From: CAZDUS01 sp964609375
Lineage (GTDB): Bacteria > Verrucomicrobiota > Kiritimatiellia > CAIKKV01 > CAITUY01
Assembly (NCBI GenBank): GCA_964609375.1
Contig: CAZSSA010000016.1
Location: 1-30,517, forward strand
Reading direction: 5' to 3'
DNA: 30,517 nucleotides
In this document: piece by piece, positions 1 to 7,642 of the stretch
How the letters are laid out: each line of letters starts with the position of its first letter
Position numbering within the stretch: position 1 is the stretch's first letter
Program-made: the position numbers and the translations under genes
Notes under the pieces: generated by a model
Told to the model about the DNA's origin: nothing
Database searches by the model: none
What the model saw: only the letters and a program-made list of their open reading frames with translations

Positions 1-507
1 AAAGTTACCATGGCGATAGTGGCGTTTTGTGCGGTTTCCGCATGGGCGGATTGTGGAACGTGTGGAAGTCGTGAGAAGGATGAAAAAGCAGGAGCAGCAT
101 GTGGGGCGGGGGGGTGCGCCGTAAAAGCGAAAACCTCTGCTGAAGCAGGCGGGGCCTGTGCTGCTGCAGCGGTGAAAAGCGGGGCTGTTGACACGGCAGG
201 TGTGGCAGCCTTGTTGAAAGCGAAAACGCCGGTGGTGGTGCTGGATGCGCGAGCCGGGAAGTATGATGATGGGAAGCGTATACCCGGGGCAAAATCGCTG
301 AATGCGAGTTCGGCTGACGATGAGGTGGCGAAATTGCTTCCGGACAAGAATGCACTGGTTGTGACTTACTGTGCCGGGTTGACTTGTCCGGCGAGTCACA
401 AGCTGGCCGAGAAGCTGAAAAAATCGGGATATGTGAATGTATTGGAATATGCGGAAGGAATGGAGGGATGGCTAAAGGCGGGGAATGCCGTTGAGACAGC
501 CAAGTGA
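1..507 (+). CDS. Exported rhodanese-domain protein, 5'-truncated by window edge
   Basis: A single rhodanese domain lies in the C-terminal two thirds, from about residue 58 counted from the ATG at 10. It carries the VVLDAR strand, a GRxPGA-like IPGAKSL segment and the candidate catalytic Cys121 in YCAGLTC. Rhodanese folds carry sulfur as a Cys persulfide. The frame is open upstream to base 1, and the hydrophobic start followed by AWA-DC looks like the end of a signal peptide. The real start is therefore probably outside the window and the protein exported. Between signal peptide and domain is a Cys/Ala/Gly-rich stretch with a CGTC pair and three more Cys (31, 36, 50), possibly metal-binding or redox-active; this is inference. 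A terminator follows, so it is not cotranscribed with the thiamine genes. The family call is firm; the substrate is unknown. Confidence 0.8.
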   Translation, partial: KVTMAIVAFCAVSAWADCGTCGSREKDEKAGAACGAGGCAVKAKTSAEAGGACAAAAVKSGAVDTAGVAALLKAKTPVVVLDARAGKYDDGKRIPGAKSLNASSADDEVAKLLPDKNALVVTYCAGLTCPASHKLAEKLKKSGYVNVLEYAEGMEGWLKAGNAVETAK

Positions 508-554
508 CATGCAGGAGGGTGTTCGCGAAGGGCTCTTAACGGTCGGAAAAACAG

Positions 555-592
555 GGACGGTGCGCCGGGAATGGTGCGCCGTCCTTTTTTTT
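555..592 (+). terminator. Rho-independent terminator of the rhodanese gene
   Basis: A 12-bp stem, 555-566 with 573-584 including two G-U pairs, has a six-base loop and is followed directly by eight T (585-592). It lies 48 bp after the rhodanese stop and before the thi promoter. Confidence 0.9.
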
Positions 593-605
593 AAGCCATG
601 CGGCC

Positions 606-633
606 TTGACAGTCTATGGGGGTAGGGTATCCT
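606..633 (+). promoter_or_regulatory. Sigma-70-type promoter of the thiSGH operon
   Basis: A perfect -35 TTGACA (606-611) is separated by 16 bp from TATCCT (628-633, 4/6 to consensus). Transcription would start near 640, just ahead of the TPP riboswitch, which supports the assignment. Confidence 0.65.
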
Positions 634-641
634 CTGGAATC

Positions 642-720
642 GAGACTGGGGTGCCCCGTGTGAGGGCTGAGATCATACCCGTTGAACCTGATCCGGATCA
701 TGCCGGCGAAGGGAATCAGA
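642..720 (+). promoter_or_regulatory. TPP (thi-box) riboswitch
   Basis: The conserved thi-box core is present: GGGGTGCCCC, GGCTGAGATCATACCC, then TTGAACCTGATCCGGATCATGCC split over the pyrimidine and pyrophosphate sensor helices, closing with GCGAAGGGAA. It sits between a promoter and an intrinsic terminator upstream of thiS. This is the usual arrangement in which bound thiamine pyrophosphate favours termination and turns off thiazole synthesis. Confidence 0.96.
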
Positions 721-728
721 AGGGAAAA

Positions 729-752
729 GCGCCCAGTAAGGGCGCTTTTTTT
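729..752 (+). terminator. Riboswitch expression-platform terminator
   Basis: The stem GCGCCC/GGGCGC (729-734 with 740-745, loop AGTAA) is extended by flanking A-T pairs and followed by seven T (746-752). It immediately follows the TPP aptamer and ends 17 bp before thiS, so it is the likely ligand-controlled terminator. Confidence 0.9.
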
Positions 753-769
753 GTTGGAGGGGCGACGAA

Positions 770-970
770 ATGAAGTTGCGGTTGAATGGAAACGACTACG
801 ATTATCGTGGGGATGGCTCCCTTGGCGGACTTCTTGTGGAACTCAAGGCCAATCCTGACCATGTGGCCGTGATGGTCAATGGGTGCATCATTCCGAAGGC
901 GGAACGCTGTGCATGTTGGCTGAAAGAGGGTGATGCGGTGGAGGTGCTGACGTTTATGGGTGGTGGGTGA
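770..970 (+). CDS. thiS: Sulfur carrier protein ThiS
   Basis: A 66-residue ubiquitin-like protein with the usual ThiS length, the conserved VMVNGCIIPKAE segment and the terminal Gly-Gly (sequence ends FMGGG) needed for adenylation and thiocarboxylate formation. ThiS donates sulfur to ThiG for thiazole synthesis in the cytoplasm. The ATG at 770 has a GGAGGGG ribosome site 7 bp upstream. It is the first gene of a riboswitch-controlled operon with thiG and thiH. No thiF is in the window, so the activating enzyme must be elsewhere. Confidence 0.93.
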   Translation: MKLRLNGNDYDYRGDGSLGGLLVELKANPDHVAVMVNGCIIPKAERCACWLKEGDAVEVLTFMGGG

Positions 971-980
971 GGGGTGGGGG

Positions 981-1036
981 ATGGGGAATGGTTGATGGGG
1001 AATGGTTGATGGGGAATGGTTGATGGGGCATGGTTG
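981..1036 (+). repeat. Four tandem copies of a 14-bp G-rich unit
   Basis: ATGGGGAATGGTTG occurs at 981-994, 995-1008 and 1009-1022, with a one-base variant at 1023-1036. The 14-bp unit reads as two heptamers. The same 14-mer recurs at 29379-29392. G-rich DNA continues to about 1070. This fills most of the thiS-thiG gap. Confidence 0.9.
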
Positions 1037-1080
1037 ATGGGGAGGGAGGGCAGGGGGGAGGGGGAAGAGACCTTAGACCA

Positions 1081-1104
1081 AGTATGAATGATGAAGTATG
1101 AATG
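1081..1104 (+). repeat. Heptamer-periodic repeat before thiG
   Basis: AGTATGA ATGATGA AGTATGA ATG is a further 7/14-bp periodic tract. It supplies several ATG triplets just upstream of thiG, including the one at 1102, which is therefore suspect as a start. It follows the block CCTTAGACCAA (1071-1081), which recurs at 24533-24543 behind the same GGGGGAAGA flank. Confidence 0.75.
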
Positions 1105-1113
1105 GGGGAAGGT

Positions 1114-1884
1114 ATGGAAGCGAAATTGACATTGGGCGGGGTGGAGTTTGGGTCACGGTTGCTGGTGGGGACCGGGAAGTTTTCTTCGGTTGCCGTGATG
1201 CTGGAGGCGATCCGTGCTTCCGGAGCGGAATTGGTGACGGTGGCATTGCGGCGATTTAATGCCGGGCGGCCGTCGGATGATTTGCTGGGACCGTTGATGA
1301 AACTGGGGGTGACGCTGGTGCCGAATACCTCGGGGGCCCGCAATGCGGGTGAAGCGGTGCGGGCGGCGATGCTGGGTCGTGAATTATCAGGCAGTAAATT
1401 TGTCAAAGTTGAGATTCACCCGAACCCACACCACCTGCTGCCGGACCCGATTGAGACGTATGAGGCTTGCCGAACGCTGGCGAAGGAAGGGTTTGTGGTG
1501 TTGCCGTACATGCCTGCCGACCCCGTGTTGGCGAAGCGGTTGGAGGATGTGGGATGCGCGGCGGTGATGCCGTTGGGATCGGCGATCGGGACGGGGCATG
1601 GCATAGCGACAGCGGAGATGATCCGGTTGATCATCGAGGATAGCCTTGTGCCGGTGATTGTGGATGCGGGATTGCGTGCTCCCTCGGAAGCGGCGGCGGC
1701 GATGGAGATGGGGTGTGGGGCTGTGCTGGTCAATAGCGCGATTGCGGCGGCGGGGAATCCTGCGGCCATGGCGTCGGCTTTTGCGGCGGCGGTGAAGGCG
1801 GGATATGCGGCACGGGAGGCAGGATTGATGACCCGTCATCAGGCGGCAGTTGCTACGAGTCCGTTGACGGAGTTTTTAGGGTGA
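1114..1884 (+). CDS. thiG: Thiazole synthase ThiG
   Basis: ThiG forms the thiazole phosphate moiety from 1-deoxyxylulose 5-phosphate, dehydroglycine and ThiS thiocarboxylate. Visible family motifs are LLVGTGKF near the N-terminus, VTVALRR, FVKVEIHPN with the Schiff-base Lys region, LLPDPIET, the glycine-rich PLGSAIGTGHG, and the phosphate-binding VDAGLRAPSEAAAAMEMGC with VNSAIA. The length of 256 residues is typical. I chose the ATG at 1114 because GGGGGAAGG lies just before it and the product then starts as other ThiG proteins do. The ATG at 1102 is in frame but lies in repeat DNA. The stop overlaps the GTG of thiH (GTGA), which implies translational coupling. Confidence 0.94.
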   Translation: MEAKLTLGGVEFGSRLLVGTGKFSSVAVMLEAIRASGAELVTVALRRFNAGRPSDDLLGPLMKLGVTLVPNTSGARNAGEAVRAAMLGRELSGSKFVKVEIHPNPHHLLPDPIETYEACRTLAKEGFVVLPYMPADPVLAKRLEDVGCAAVMPLGSAIGTGHGIATAEMIRLIIEDSLVPVIVDAGLRAPSEAAAAMEMGCGAVLVNSAIAAAGNPAAMASAFAAAVKAGYAAREAGLMTRHQAAVATSPLTEFLG

Positions 1885-3119
1885 GCGGTGGTGGAGAGGG
1901 TTCAGCGTTCAGGGTTCAGGCAATGACAGAGAGTGTGAATAATTTTATTCCGGAGTGGCTGGATCCGGGGCCTTGGCTGGAGATGGGGCATGGGGCGACG
2001 GCATCGGATGTCCGTTCGGCCCTGGAGGCTGTGACGACATCGGAGCGTGAACTGGCGGCATTGATTTCGCCGGCAGCGGGTGAATTCCTGGAGCCCATGG
2101 CGCAGCGGGCGGCGGGGTTGACCCGAACCCATTTCGGACGGACGATCTCCCTGTATGCACCGCTTTATTTATCGGACTACTGTTCGGGCGGATGTGTCTA
2201 TTGTGGATTTGCGTCGGATCGTCCACAGGCGCGGCATCGATTGGAGCCTGCCGATTATGTGGCGGAAATGGCGGCCATCAATGCCTTGGGATTCGAGGAG
2301 ATATTGCTGCTCACCGGGGAACGAACCCCGAGAGCCGATTATGACTACCTGCGCACGGCGGTGGGCGAGGCCGCGAAGCGATTTGCCGCCGTGACGGTTG
2401 AGGCATTTCCAATGTCGGCAGAGGAATATCGGGGATTGGCCGCGGCAGGATGTGTGGGGGTGACGCTGTACCAGGAAACGTATGACCCGGTGGCGTATGA
2501 GCGGTTGCACCGGTGGGGCCCCAAACGTGATTATTCGGCACGGCTTGATGCGCCGGATCGTGTGTTGTCCGGTGGCATGCGGCAGGCCGGGTTGGGCGCG
2601 TTGCTGGGGATTGGCGATCCGTCGTTCGATATGATCAGTCTATACCGGCATGTGAAGCAGTTGCGGCGTCGATATTGGCAGGCGGGGGTGACGGTTTCCT
2701 TTCCGCGGGTTTGTGCCCAGGAAGGTGGATACGAACCGGCGTTTCCTGTCTCGGAGCGATATCTGGCGCAGATTATTTTTGCATTCCGGATTTGCTTGCC
2801 GGATGTGCCGCTGGTGATTTCGACCCGTGAGCAGGCGCGGTTCCGTGATGGGATTGCCGGGGTGGGGATATCGAAGATGAGTGCGGGAAGCAGGACGACG
2901 GTGGGGGGGTATAGTGCACAGAGTGAATCGCCGGACGGACAGTTCCATGTCAGCGATCCGCGCGGTGTGGAAGAGGTATGCGCGGTGTTGAGGGCAAAAG
3001 GGCTTGAGCCGGTGTTTAAGAACTGGGACAAGGCTTATCGGGAGGGGGGGGGTAGGGGGGAGGGTTCGGGGTTCAGGGTTCGGGATGATGATGGCCGAAG
3101 GGTGTGGACATCAGGTTGA
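1881..3119 (+). CDS. thiH: 2-iminoacetate synthase ThiH (radical SAM)
   Basis: ThiH cleaves tyrosine by radical SAM chemistry to give dehydroglycine for ThiG. The CSGGCVYC motif (C101, C105, C108) provides the three 4Fe-4S ligands, and LLLTGE, YQETY and VSFPR are family-typical. The GTG at 1881 overlaps the thiG stop and has GGAG at 1869-1872, eight bases upstream. The alternative ATG at 1923 gives a ThiH-like N-terminus (TESVNNFIPEW) but has a weaker ribosome site. The 14 residues between the two starts are encoded by an AGGGTTC repeat. The C-terminus after NWDKAYREGGG is also repeat-encoded, adding a tail of about 25 residues not expected in the family. The end overlaps convergent deoB by 9 bp. 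Confidence 0.93.
   Translation: MSGGGEGSAFRVQAMTESVNNFIPEWLDPGPWLEMGHGATASDVRSALEAVTTSERELAALISPAAGEFLEPMAQRAAGLTRTHFGRTISLYAPLYLSDYCSGGCVYCGFASDRPQARHRLEPADYVAEMAAINALGFEEILLLTGERTPRADYDYLRTAVGEAAKRFAAVTVEAFPMSAEEYRGLAAAGCVGVTLYQETYDPVAYERLHRWGPKRDYSARLDAPDRVLSGGMRQAGLGALLGIGDPSFDMISLYRHVKQLRRRYWQAGVTVSFPRVCAQEGGYEPAFPVSERYLAQIIFAFRICLPDVPLVISTREQARFRDGIAGVGISKMSAGSRTTVGGYSAQSESPDGQFHVSDPRGVEEVCAVLRAKGLEPVFKNWDKAYREGGGRGEGSGFRVRDDDGRRVWTSG
1897..1920 (+). repeat. RGGGTTC heptamer, three copies, at thiH 5' end
   Basis: AGGGTTC (1897-1903), AGCGTTC (1904-1910) and AGGGTTC (1911-1917) are followed by AGG. The same three-copy heptamer array, 24 bp with its trailing RGG, is found at 3061, 24450 and 26556. 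Here it lies between the GTG and ATG candidate starts of thiH. Confidence 0.85.
3061..3084 (+). repeat. RGGGTTC heptamer, three copies, at thiH 3' end
   Basis: AGGGTTC, GGGGTTC, AGGGTTC, then GGG. It is preceded by a poly-G-rich run (3042-3060). It encodes part of the non-homologous C-terminal tail of ThiH and ends 27 bp before the stop of convergent deoB. Confidence 0.85.
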
Positions 3120-4364
3120 AAGGAATGAGCGGCCTCGGGGGACTGGGTCGATTTTGAAGTAGGTGGCCAGAGTTTGGGCCAAGTCATAGAAACCATCACG
3201 AATCCCCAAATTGCGTCCATGCAATCCTGGTCCGTAGGCAAGAAGGGGCACAAACTCGCGGGTATGATCTGTTCCCTTGAACGTGGGGTCATTACCGTGG
3301 TCGGCGGTCACCAGCAGGAGGTCCTCAGGGCCAAGGAGGGCGAGAAGGTCTCCAATAAAGCGATCCGCTTCTTGCAGGGCACGTGCGTAGCCCTGGGCGT
3401 CACGGCGGTGGCCGTAGAGCATGTCGAAATCAATCAGGTTGGCGAAGCAGAAGCAGGGTCCCGGGCGGCGGGCAATTTCCAGAACGGCCGTGATGGCGTC
3501 ACGGCTATTTTCGACATGGAACGACTCGGATATGCCGCTGCCAGCGAAGATGTCGTCGAGTTTACCGACGGTGATGACCGGGAGGCCATCCGCATGCAGG
3601 CGATCGAGGATGGTGGGTTCGGGGAGGGGGAAGGAGAAGTCGCGGCGGTTTTCGGTGCGGCGGAAGGCGCCGGGGGCCCCGAGGTAGGGGCGTGCGATGA
3701 CGCGGCCGATGCGGAGGGGATTGCATAGTTCGCGGGCGACACGGCAGGCGGCGTAGAGTTCATCCAGAGGGATGATGGTTTCATGGGCGGCGATCTGGAA
3801 GACGGAGTCGGCGCTGGTGTAGGCGATCCAGGCACCTTCCTGCATCTGGCGGGGCCCCAATTCATCAATGATGGCGATTCCGCTGGCGGCCTTGTTGCCG
3901 ATGACGGGTCGGCCAGTGCGGCGCTCGAATTCGGCGATGAGTTCAGGGGGGAAGGAGGGGGGGCCGGGGGGGAAGAGATGGAAACCGGGCTTCATGAGGA
4001 GGCCAGCCATTTCCCAGTGTCCGGTCGTGGTGTCCTTACCTTGGGATCGTTCCTGCATGGCGCCGAAGGCGGCGGAAGGGTGTGCATGGGGGGGGACGCC
4101 CGGGATGAGGATTCCGTTGGGGAGAAGGGGGGGGATGTTGCCGAGGCCGAGGGATTGGAGGGTGGGGAGGGAGAAGGGAGGGAGGGGGGGGGAGGGGGAG
4201 ATATGGGATATGAGATATGAGATATGAGAGTTAGGGGGGGGGGGGGGGGGGGAGGCGGCTTGGGCGGTGTGGGCGAGGGTGTTGGAGCCGACATCGCCAT
4301 AATCGGCGGCATCGGGAGCGGCGCCGATCCCGACGGAGTCCAAAACAATGAGGAAGGCTTTCAT
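3111..4364 (-). CDS. deoB: Phosphopentomutase DeoB with a repeat-encoded insert
   Basis: DeoB interconverts (deoxy)ribose 1- and 5-phosphates in nucleoside salvage; it is a metal-dependent alkaline-phosphatase-superfamily enzyme. The N-terminal metal site FLIVLDSVGIG, the phospho-Thr loop GKDTTTGHWE, TSADSVFQIAAHE, DFDMLYGHRRD and TADHGNDPTFKGTDHTRE are all intact. Compared with Bacillus-type DeoB, where AHIAE leads almost directly to PNMAKLGLGNI, this protein carries roughly 27 extra residues (about 38-64). They are rich in Pro and include a seven-residue period (SHISYLI, SHISPSP). That insert corresponds to a 19-base G run plus an ATATGAG heptamer array on the + strand. The reading frame is open, so the gene may be functional, but the long homopolymer makes its exact length uncertain. 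It starts 100 bp from divergent amrS; no good ribosome site is visible. Confidence 0.92.
   Translation of the reverse strand: MKAFLIVLDSVGIGAAPDAADYGDVGSNTLAHTAQAASPPPPPPNSHISYLISHISPSPPLPPFSLPTLQSLGLGNIPPLLPNGILIPGVPPHAHPSAAFGAMQERSQGKDTTTGHWEMAGLLMKPGFHLFPPGPPSFPPELIAEFERRTGRPVIGNKAASGIAIIDELGPRQMQEGAWIAYTSADSVFQIAAHETIIPLDELYAACRVARELCNPLRIGRVIARPYLGAPGAFRRTENRRDFSFPLPEPTILDRLHADGLPVITVGKLDDIFAGSGISESFHVENSRDAITAVLEIARRPGPCFCFANLIDFDMLYGHRRDAQGYARALQEADRFIGDLLALLGPEDLLLVTADHGNDPTFKGTDHTREFVPLLAYGPGLHGRNLGIRDGFYDLAQTLATYFKIDPVPRGRSFLST
4201..4252 (+). repeat. ATATGAG heptamer array and 19-G homopolymer inside deoB
   Basis: ATATGGG then three ATATGAG units fill 4201-4228, followed by AGTTA and an uninterrupted run of 19 G (4234-4252). 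G/A-rich DNA flanks it on the left from about 4158. All of it is translated on the minus strand as the Pro/Ser/His/Ile-rich insert of DeoB. Confidence 0.92.
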
Positions 4365-4463
4365 AGAGAGGGGTGGAGGCTTGTTGTGTTATTGTGCGGT
4401 GGCGGCATGAGTGGTAGCCTAATAGAGGCTGCGGGGGTGAGCAAGGGGAATTGGGAGGTGGAT

Positions 4464-5474
4464 ATGAAGGCGGACGTAAAAAAAATGCCGGTGGCTGAAT
4501 ATTGGGAGAAAAGCCAGGATGGGATTATTCTGTGCCGTCTGTGTCCGCATCATTGCCGATTAAAGGAAGGGCAGACAGGGATTTGCAGGGTGCGGGCTGC
4601 GCAGGACGGGGAACTGAAGGCGCTGGGGTATGGGCTTGTTTCGGCGGCACACATTGATCCGATTGAGAAGAAGCCGTTGTATCATTTCTATCCCGGTGCG
4701 CCGGTTTATAGCATTGGGGGATGGGGGTGTAATTTCGGGTGTGGGTTTTGCCAGAACTGGACGATCTCGCAGCGGATGGAGTTTCATGGGGTTGTGCATA
4801 CGCCGCGTGAATTGGTTGGCAAGACGATGGAGAGCGGTTGCCAACTGATCGCGTACACCTATAACGAGCCAATGGTTGGGTTTGAATTTGTTCGTGATTG
4901 CAGTCGCCTGGCCAGGGACAAAGGGTTGAAAAACATTCTGGTCACGAATGGGTACATTGAGCGTGAACCAGCGGAAGCGTTATTGCCTCTGGTGGATGCG
5001 CTCAATGTGGATGTTAAAAGCATGAGTGATGAGTTCTATCGGAAGCAGTGTCGAGGAACGCTGGCTCCGGTGCTGGAATTCTGTGCATTGGCGCATTCCA
5101 TGGGGCGGCACGTGGAGATTACCAATCTGGTGATTCCGGGCCTGAACGATAGTGACCAGGAGTTTGAGCAGTTGGCTCAATGGGTCAACGCGGCGATGGG
5201 CGACAGGGTTCCCCTGCATTTGAGCGCGTATCATCCGGACTACAAGGTGGAATTACCGGCGACCTCGGCTTCAACGTTGATGCGGGCGGCGGGAATATGC
5301 CGGCGGTATTTAAAGTACGTGTATATCGGCAATCTGGCGCTGGGGGATAATAGGACGACTTGTCCGGGATGCGGAGAGACGCTGATAATCAGGGAGGGGT
5401 ACAGGACGCGTTTGACCGGGATACGTGGGGGGGTATGTGCGAACTGTGGGCAGAGTGCGGATGTGGTGGTGTGA
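4464..5474 (+). CDS. amrS: AmmeMemoRadiSam-type radical SAM enzyme (AmrS)
   Basis: A 336-residue protein resembling AmrS / pyruvate-formate-lyase-activase-like proteins. An N-terminal Cys cluster (C24, C27, C31, C41) is followed by the radical SAM motif CNFGCGFC (C89, C93, C96). Then come the family-typical YTYNEP, LVTNGY, DALNVDVKSM and VIPGLNDS, and a C-terminal zinc-ribbon-like pair CPGCG and CANCG. The substrate of this family is not established to my knowledge. The start at 4464 has GGGAGGTG five bases upstream. The frame is open upstream to 4224, but that part is poly-Gly from repeat DNA overlapping deoB and is rejected. The usual AMMECR1 and MEMO partners are not in the window. Confidence 0.86.
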   Translation: MKADVKKMPVAEYWEKSQDGIILCRLCPHHCRLKEGQTGICRVRAAQDGELKALGYGLVSAAHIDPIEKKPLYHFYPGAPVYSIGGWGCNFGCGFCQNWTISQRMEFHGVVHTPRELVGKTMESGCQLIAYTYNEPMVGFEFVRDCSRLARDKGLKNILVTNGYIEREPAEALLPLVDALNVDVKSMSDEFYRKQCRGTLAPVLEFCALAHSMGRHVEITNLVIPGLNDSDQEFEQLAQWVNAAMGDRVPLHLSAYHPDYKVELPATSASTLMRAAGICRRYLKYVYIGNLALGDNRTTCPGCGETLIIREGYRTRLTGIRGGVCANCGQSADVVV

Positions 5475-5510
5475 ATCAGGAATCTGCCGATTCAGCGTGA
5501 TGGCGAAGAG

Positions 5511-7196
5511 TTATAATTCCTCGTTTACCGGGACAGGGGCGGGAGTCGCCGTGTCGGTCTGCTTGCCTGTGCGCAGCAGATAGTTCTGGAATTCGGAGAA
5601 GATGATCCGGCCCTGGCGTCTGGCGTTGCCGGTTCCCATCTGGGTGCGGATGGCGTTGATATCTTCGATCGATCCTGGGGCTCGATCCAGAATGTGGGCA
5701 ATGAGGTATGAATCATCGACGTGGATAATATCGGTCAATTCGCCCGGGTTGCGAGTCGCGAGTTCTTCAAAGACTTCCTGCTTGGAGAGGGCATCAGGGG
5801 CGCTGTAGGCGGTGAAATAGCCGCTGGTGGAGACATTCATGACTTGCTGACGGGCCAGGGCCATGAAGTTTTCCTTCGCCTGAATCCCTTTGGAGAAGAG
5901 TTGGTGCAGGTTTTTGGCCTTGGCGTGAGTGGCATCGGCGATGGCCTTGGCGCGGGCAGGGGCGACTACCGCGTTACGCACCACGTCAAAGGCGGGGATG
6001 TAGGGTTCAGTGTTGGTGGCGAGAGCGAGAACATAAACGCGATCCTTTACGGTGACGGCGTCACTGACATATTCATCGGGTGTCGGGCGCAACCGGAAAG
6101 CAGCGGTGACGAGATCCTTGCTATCATTGACACCTGGGAATTCAACGTAGGCGTCGAACAGGCTGGAAGTTTGCACGGCAAGGTTGAAATCCTTGGCGAC
6201 CTTCTCAAACGGGGAGGCGGATCCATCGCGGCCGGGAGCCAGGGCGATGATCATATCGGTTGCTTTGTCGCGCGCCACCTGAGTGGCCTCTGTCCAGAGG
6301 AGTTGATTGGAAATGGCGCCGCGGACTTCTTCGATGGGGATGACGACCCGGGTTGAGTTGGTTCCATCGGTGGCTGCATTGGTGCCGGTCGTGGTGAATT
6401 CGTCTGTATGCGTATCGTAGTAATCGTCGATGGCATCCGTGGTTACCGACACGGTGGCCAGATGATTGGAGATGGGGAAGGAGACATAGCGGACGCCGAC
6501 CTTGGCGGGCACTTCGAACTCGTTGGTATTGGCGGCATAATAGGCGCGCAGGTCTTCTTCGGAAGGTTCAACGTAGGCGCCGGTAACCGAGTTTGAGTCG
6601 ATCGTGACATATTCGATGCTGAACCTGTCGGCGTAGCGGGATACAAGCCGCTGCATGGTGGAGGGGTCAACCCAAGCGGCTGCCGTGGTGATGTTATGGA
6701 GTTTTTGAAGCAGGATGCTTTCCTTGAGATAGTTCTCAAACTGAGCGGCTGATGCGTCCAAATTACCAAGGGTATTGCGCACGAACTGCTGATAGCGCGC
6801 CTTGCTGAAGGCTCCATTTTCCTGAAAATCGGGATTCCGGGTGATGACGGCAAGGACTTCATCGCGACTGGAAGTGAGGCCGAGTTTATCGGCGGTACGG
6901 AGGGCCGCGATTCGGCGCCAGGCTTCTTCGCGTAATTCCTTGTCGATTTCCGGAGTGAGGCGGAGCATGCGCCCGGTCATGAGGCACAATTCAATATACG
7001 TGTTGAAGCGGGCCTGACGGATTTCCGTGTCGGTGACGGGGATCCCGTCCAGTGAGCCGATTTGGCCTTGTTTCGTTGTGGTTTCGCAACCTCCCTGGGG
7101 GCTGAAGAATCCGACGAAGGTGACGATGACAATACCGCCGATGATCCACCAGACGACGCGGTTGCGAATCATTTTGTTGAATTTTGTGATCAGCAT
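5511..7196 (-). CDS. SurA/PpiD-like membrane-anchored periplasmic chaperone
   Basis: A 561-residue protein with one N-terminal membrane anchor (about residues 14-31, VVWWIIGG...FVGFF) after a short basic cytoplasmic end. Next is a SurA-N-like helical domain with IGSLDGIPVTDTEI, RRIAALRTADKLGL and NPDFQENGAFSKARYQQFV, typical of PpiD. A long C-terminal region may hold a divergent parvulin domain, but I see no clear catalytic motif. PpiD-like proteins assist folding of exported and outer-membrane proteins from the inner membrane. I place the start at ATG 7196, with AAGGA about 10 bases upstream and 45 bp downstream of a strong promoter. A TTG at 7232 is in frame but only about 9 bp from the predicted transcription start. 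It converges with amrS. Confidence 0.82.
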   Translation of the reverse strand: MLITKFNKMIRNRVVWWIIGGIVIVTFVGFFSPQGGCETTTKQGQIGSLDGIPVTDTEIRQARFNTYIELCLMTGRMLRLTPEIDKELREEAWRRIAALRTADKLGLTSSRDEVLAVITRNPDFQENGAFSKARYQQFVRNTLGNLDASAAQFENYLKESILLQKLHNITTAAAWVDPSTMQRLVSRYADRFSIEYVTIDSNSVTGAYVEPSEEDLRAYYAANTNEFEVPAKVGVRYVSFPISNHLATVSVTTDAIDDYYDTHTDEFTTTGTNAATDGTNSTRVVIPIEEVRGAISNQLLWTEATQVARDKATDMIIALAPGRDGSASPFEKVAKDFNLAVQTSSLFDAYVEFPGVNDSKDLVTAAFRLRPTPDEYVSDAVTVKDRVYVLALATNTEPYIPAFDVVRNAVVAPARAKAIADATHAKAKNLHQLFSKGIQAKENFMALARQQVMNVSTSGYFTAYSAPDALSKQEVFEELATRNPGELTDIIHVDDSYLIAHILDRAPGSIEDINAIRTQMGTGNARRQGRIIFSEFQNYLLRTGKQTDTATPAPVPVNEEL

Positions 7197-7247
7197 AAGT
7201 TCACGATCCTTTTTCGAATAACCGGGAATCAATACAAAATCGCGCCA

Positions 7248-7276
7248 TGTATACTGGGTTCAGGTCGCTGTGTCAA
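7248..7276 (-). promoter_or_regulatory. Sigma-70-type promoter of the PpiD-like gene
   Basis: On the minus strand, consensus TTGACA (7276-7271) is followed after exactly 17 bp by TATACA (7253-7248). Transcription would begin near 7241. It supports ATG 7196 rather than TTG 7232 as the start and separates the gene from the upstream ech operon. Confidence 0.7.
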
Positions 7277-7337
7277 ATGTGCAGTCGGGGAGTGTCCGGC
7301 GGAGGGCCTGATCTGGCGGGTCGGATGGTTTGTGGGG

Positions 7338-7640
7338 TTACTGGCCGGGGGTGAAATACTGATCGTGCATGACGATGCACTTTTTGGGGCATACCTCGAC
7401 ACAATAGCCGCAGATAATGCAGGCGTAGGGATTCAAGGTCCAGGATTTGGGGTCCCGTTTGACCTCCAGAGCGTTGGCAGGGCAGCGTTTTTGGCAGGCG
7501 CCGCAGAAGATGCACTTTTCGATTTCGATATCAATGTGACCTCGCGTTCCGGTGGGTGGAGTGTGTTTTTCCGTTGGATAGCGCCGGGTATCCGGGGCCG
7601 AGGTGAGTTTGCTGAAGATACTGCCGATAAGATTAATCAT
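7338..7640 (-). CDS. echF: Ech hydrogenase subunit F, 2x[4Fe-4S] ferredoxin-like
   Basis: A 100-residue NuoI-like electron-transfer subunit with two complete 4Fe-4S binding motifs: CIFCGACQKRC (C43, C46, C49, C53) and CIICGYCVEVC (C74, C77, C80, C84). It passes electrons from reduced ferredoxin to the small subunit EchC. The ATG at 7640 starts 2 bp after the echE stop and is preceded by GGAG, so an upstream in-frame start inside echE is unlikely. It is the last gene of the ech operon. Confidence 0.9.
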   Translation of the reverse strand: MINLIGSIFSKLTSAPDTRRYPTEKHTPPTGTRGHIDIEIEKCIFCGACQKRCPANALEVKRDPKSWTLNPYACIICGYCVEVCPKKCIVMHDQYFTPGQ

Positions 7641-7642
7641 GA

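Noticed and set aside
981..1104. Possible CRISPR array
   Set aside because: Units are 7-14 bp and directly adjacent without unique spacers; no cas genes are present.
1102..1113. Earlier ATG for thiG
   Set aside because: It lies in a 7/14-bp repeat; the ATG at 1114 has the purine-rich site and the family-like N-terminus.
4224..4463. Upstream in-frame extension of the AmrS gene
   Set aside because: It would start with poly-Gly from the G run and overlap deoB; a good ribosome site exists at ATG 4464.
5475..5510. Possible bidirectional terminator between amrS and the PpiD-like gene
   Set aside because: GAATC/GATTC pairs only weakly and there is no T-run on either strand.
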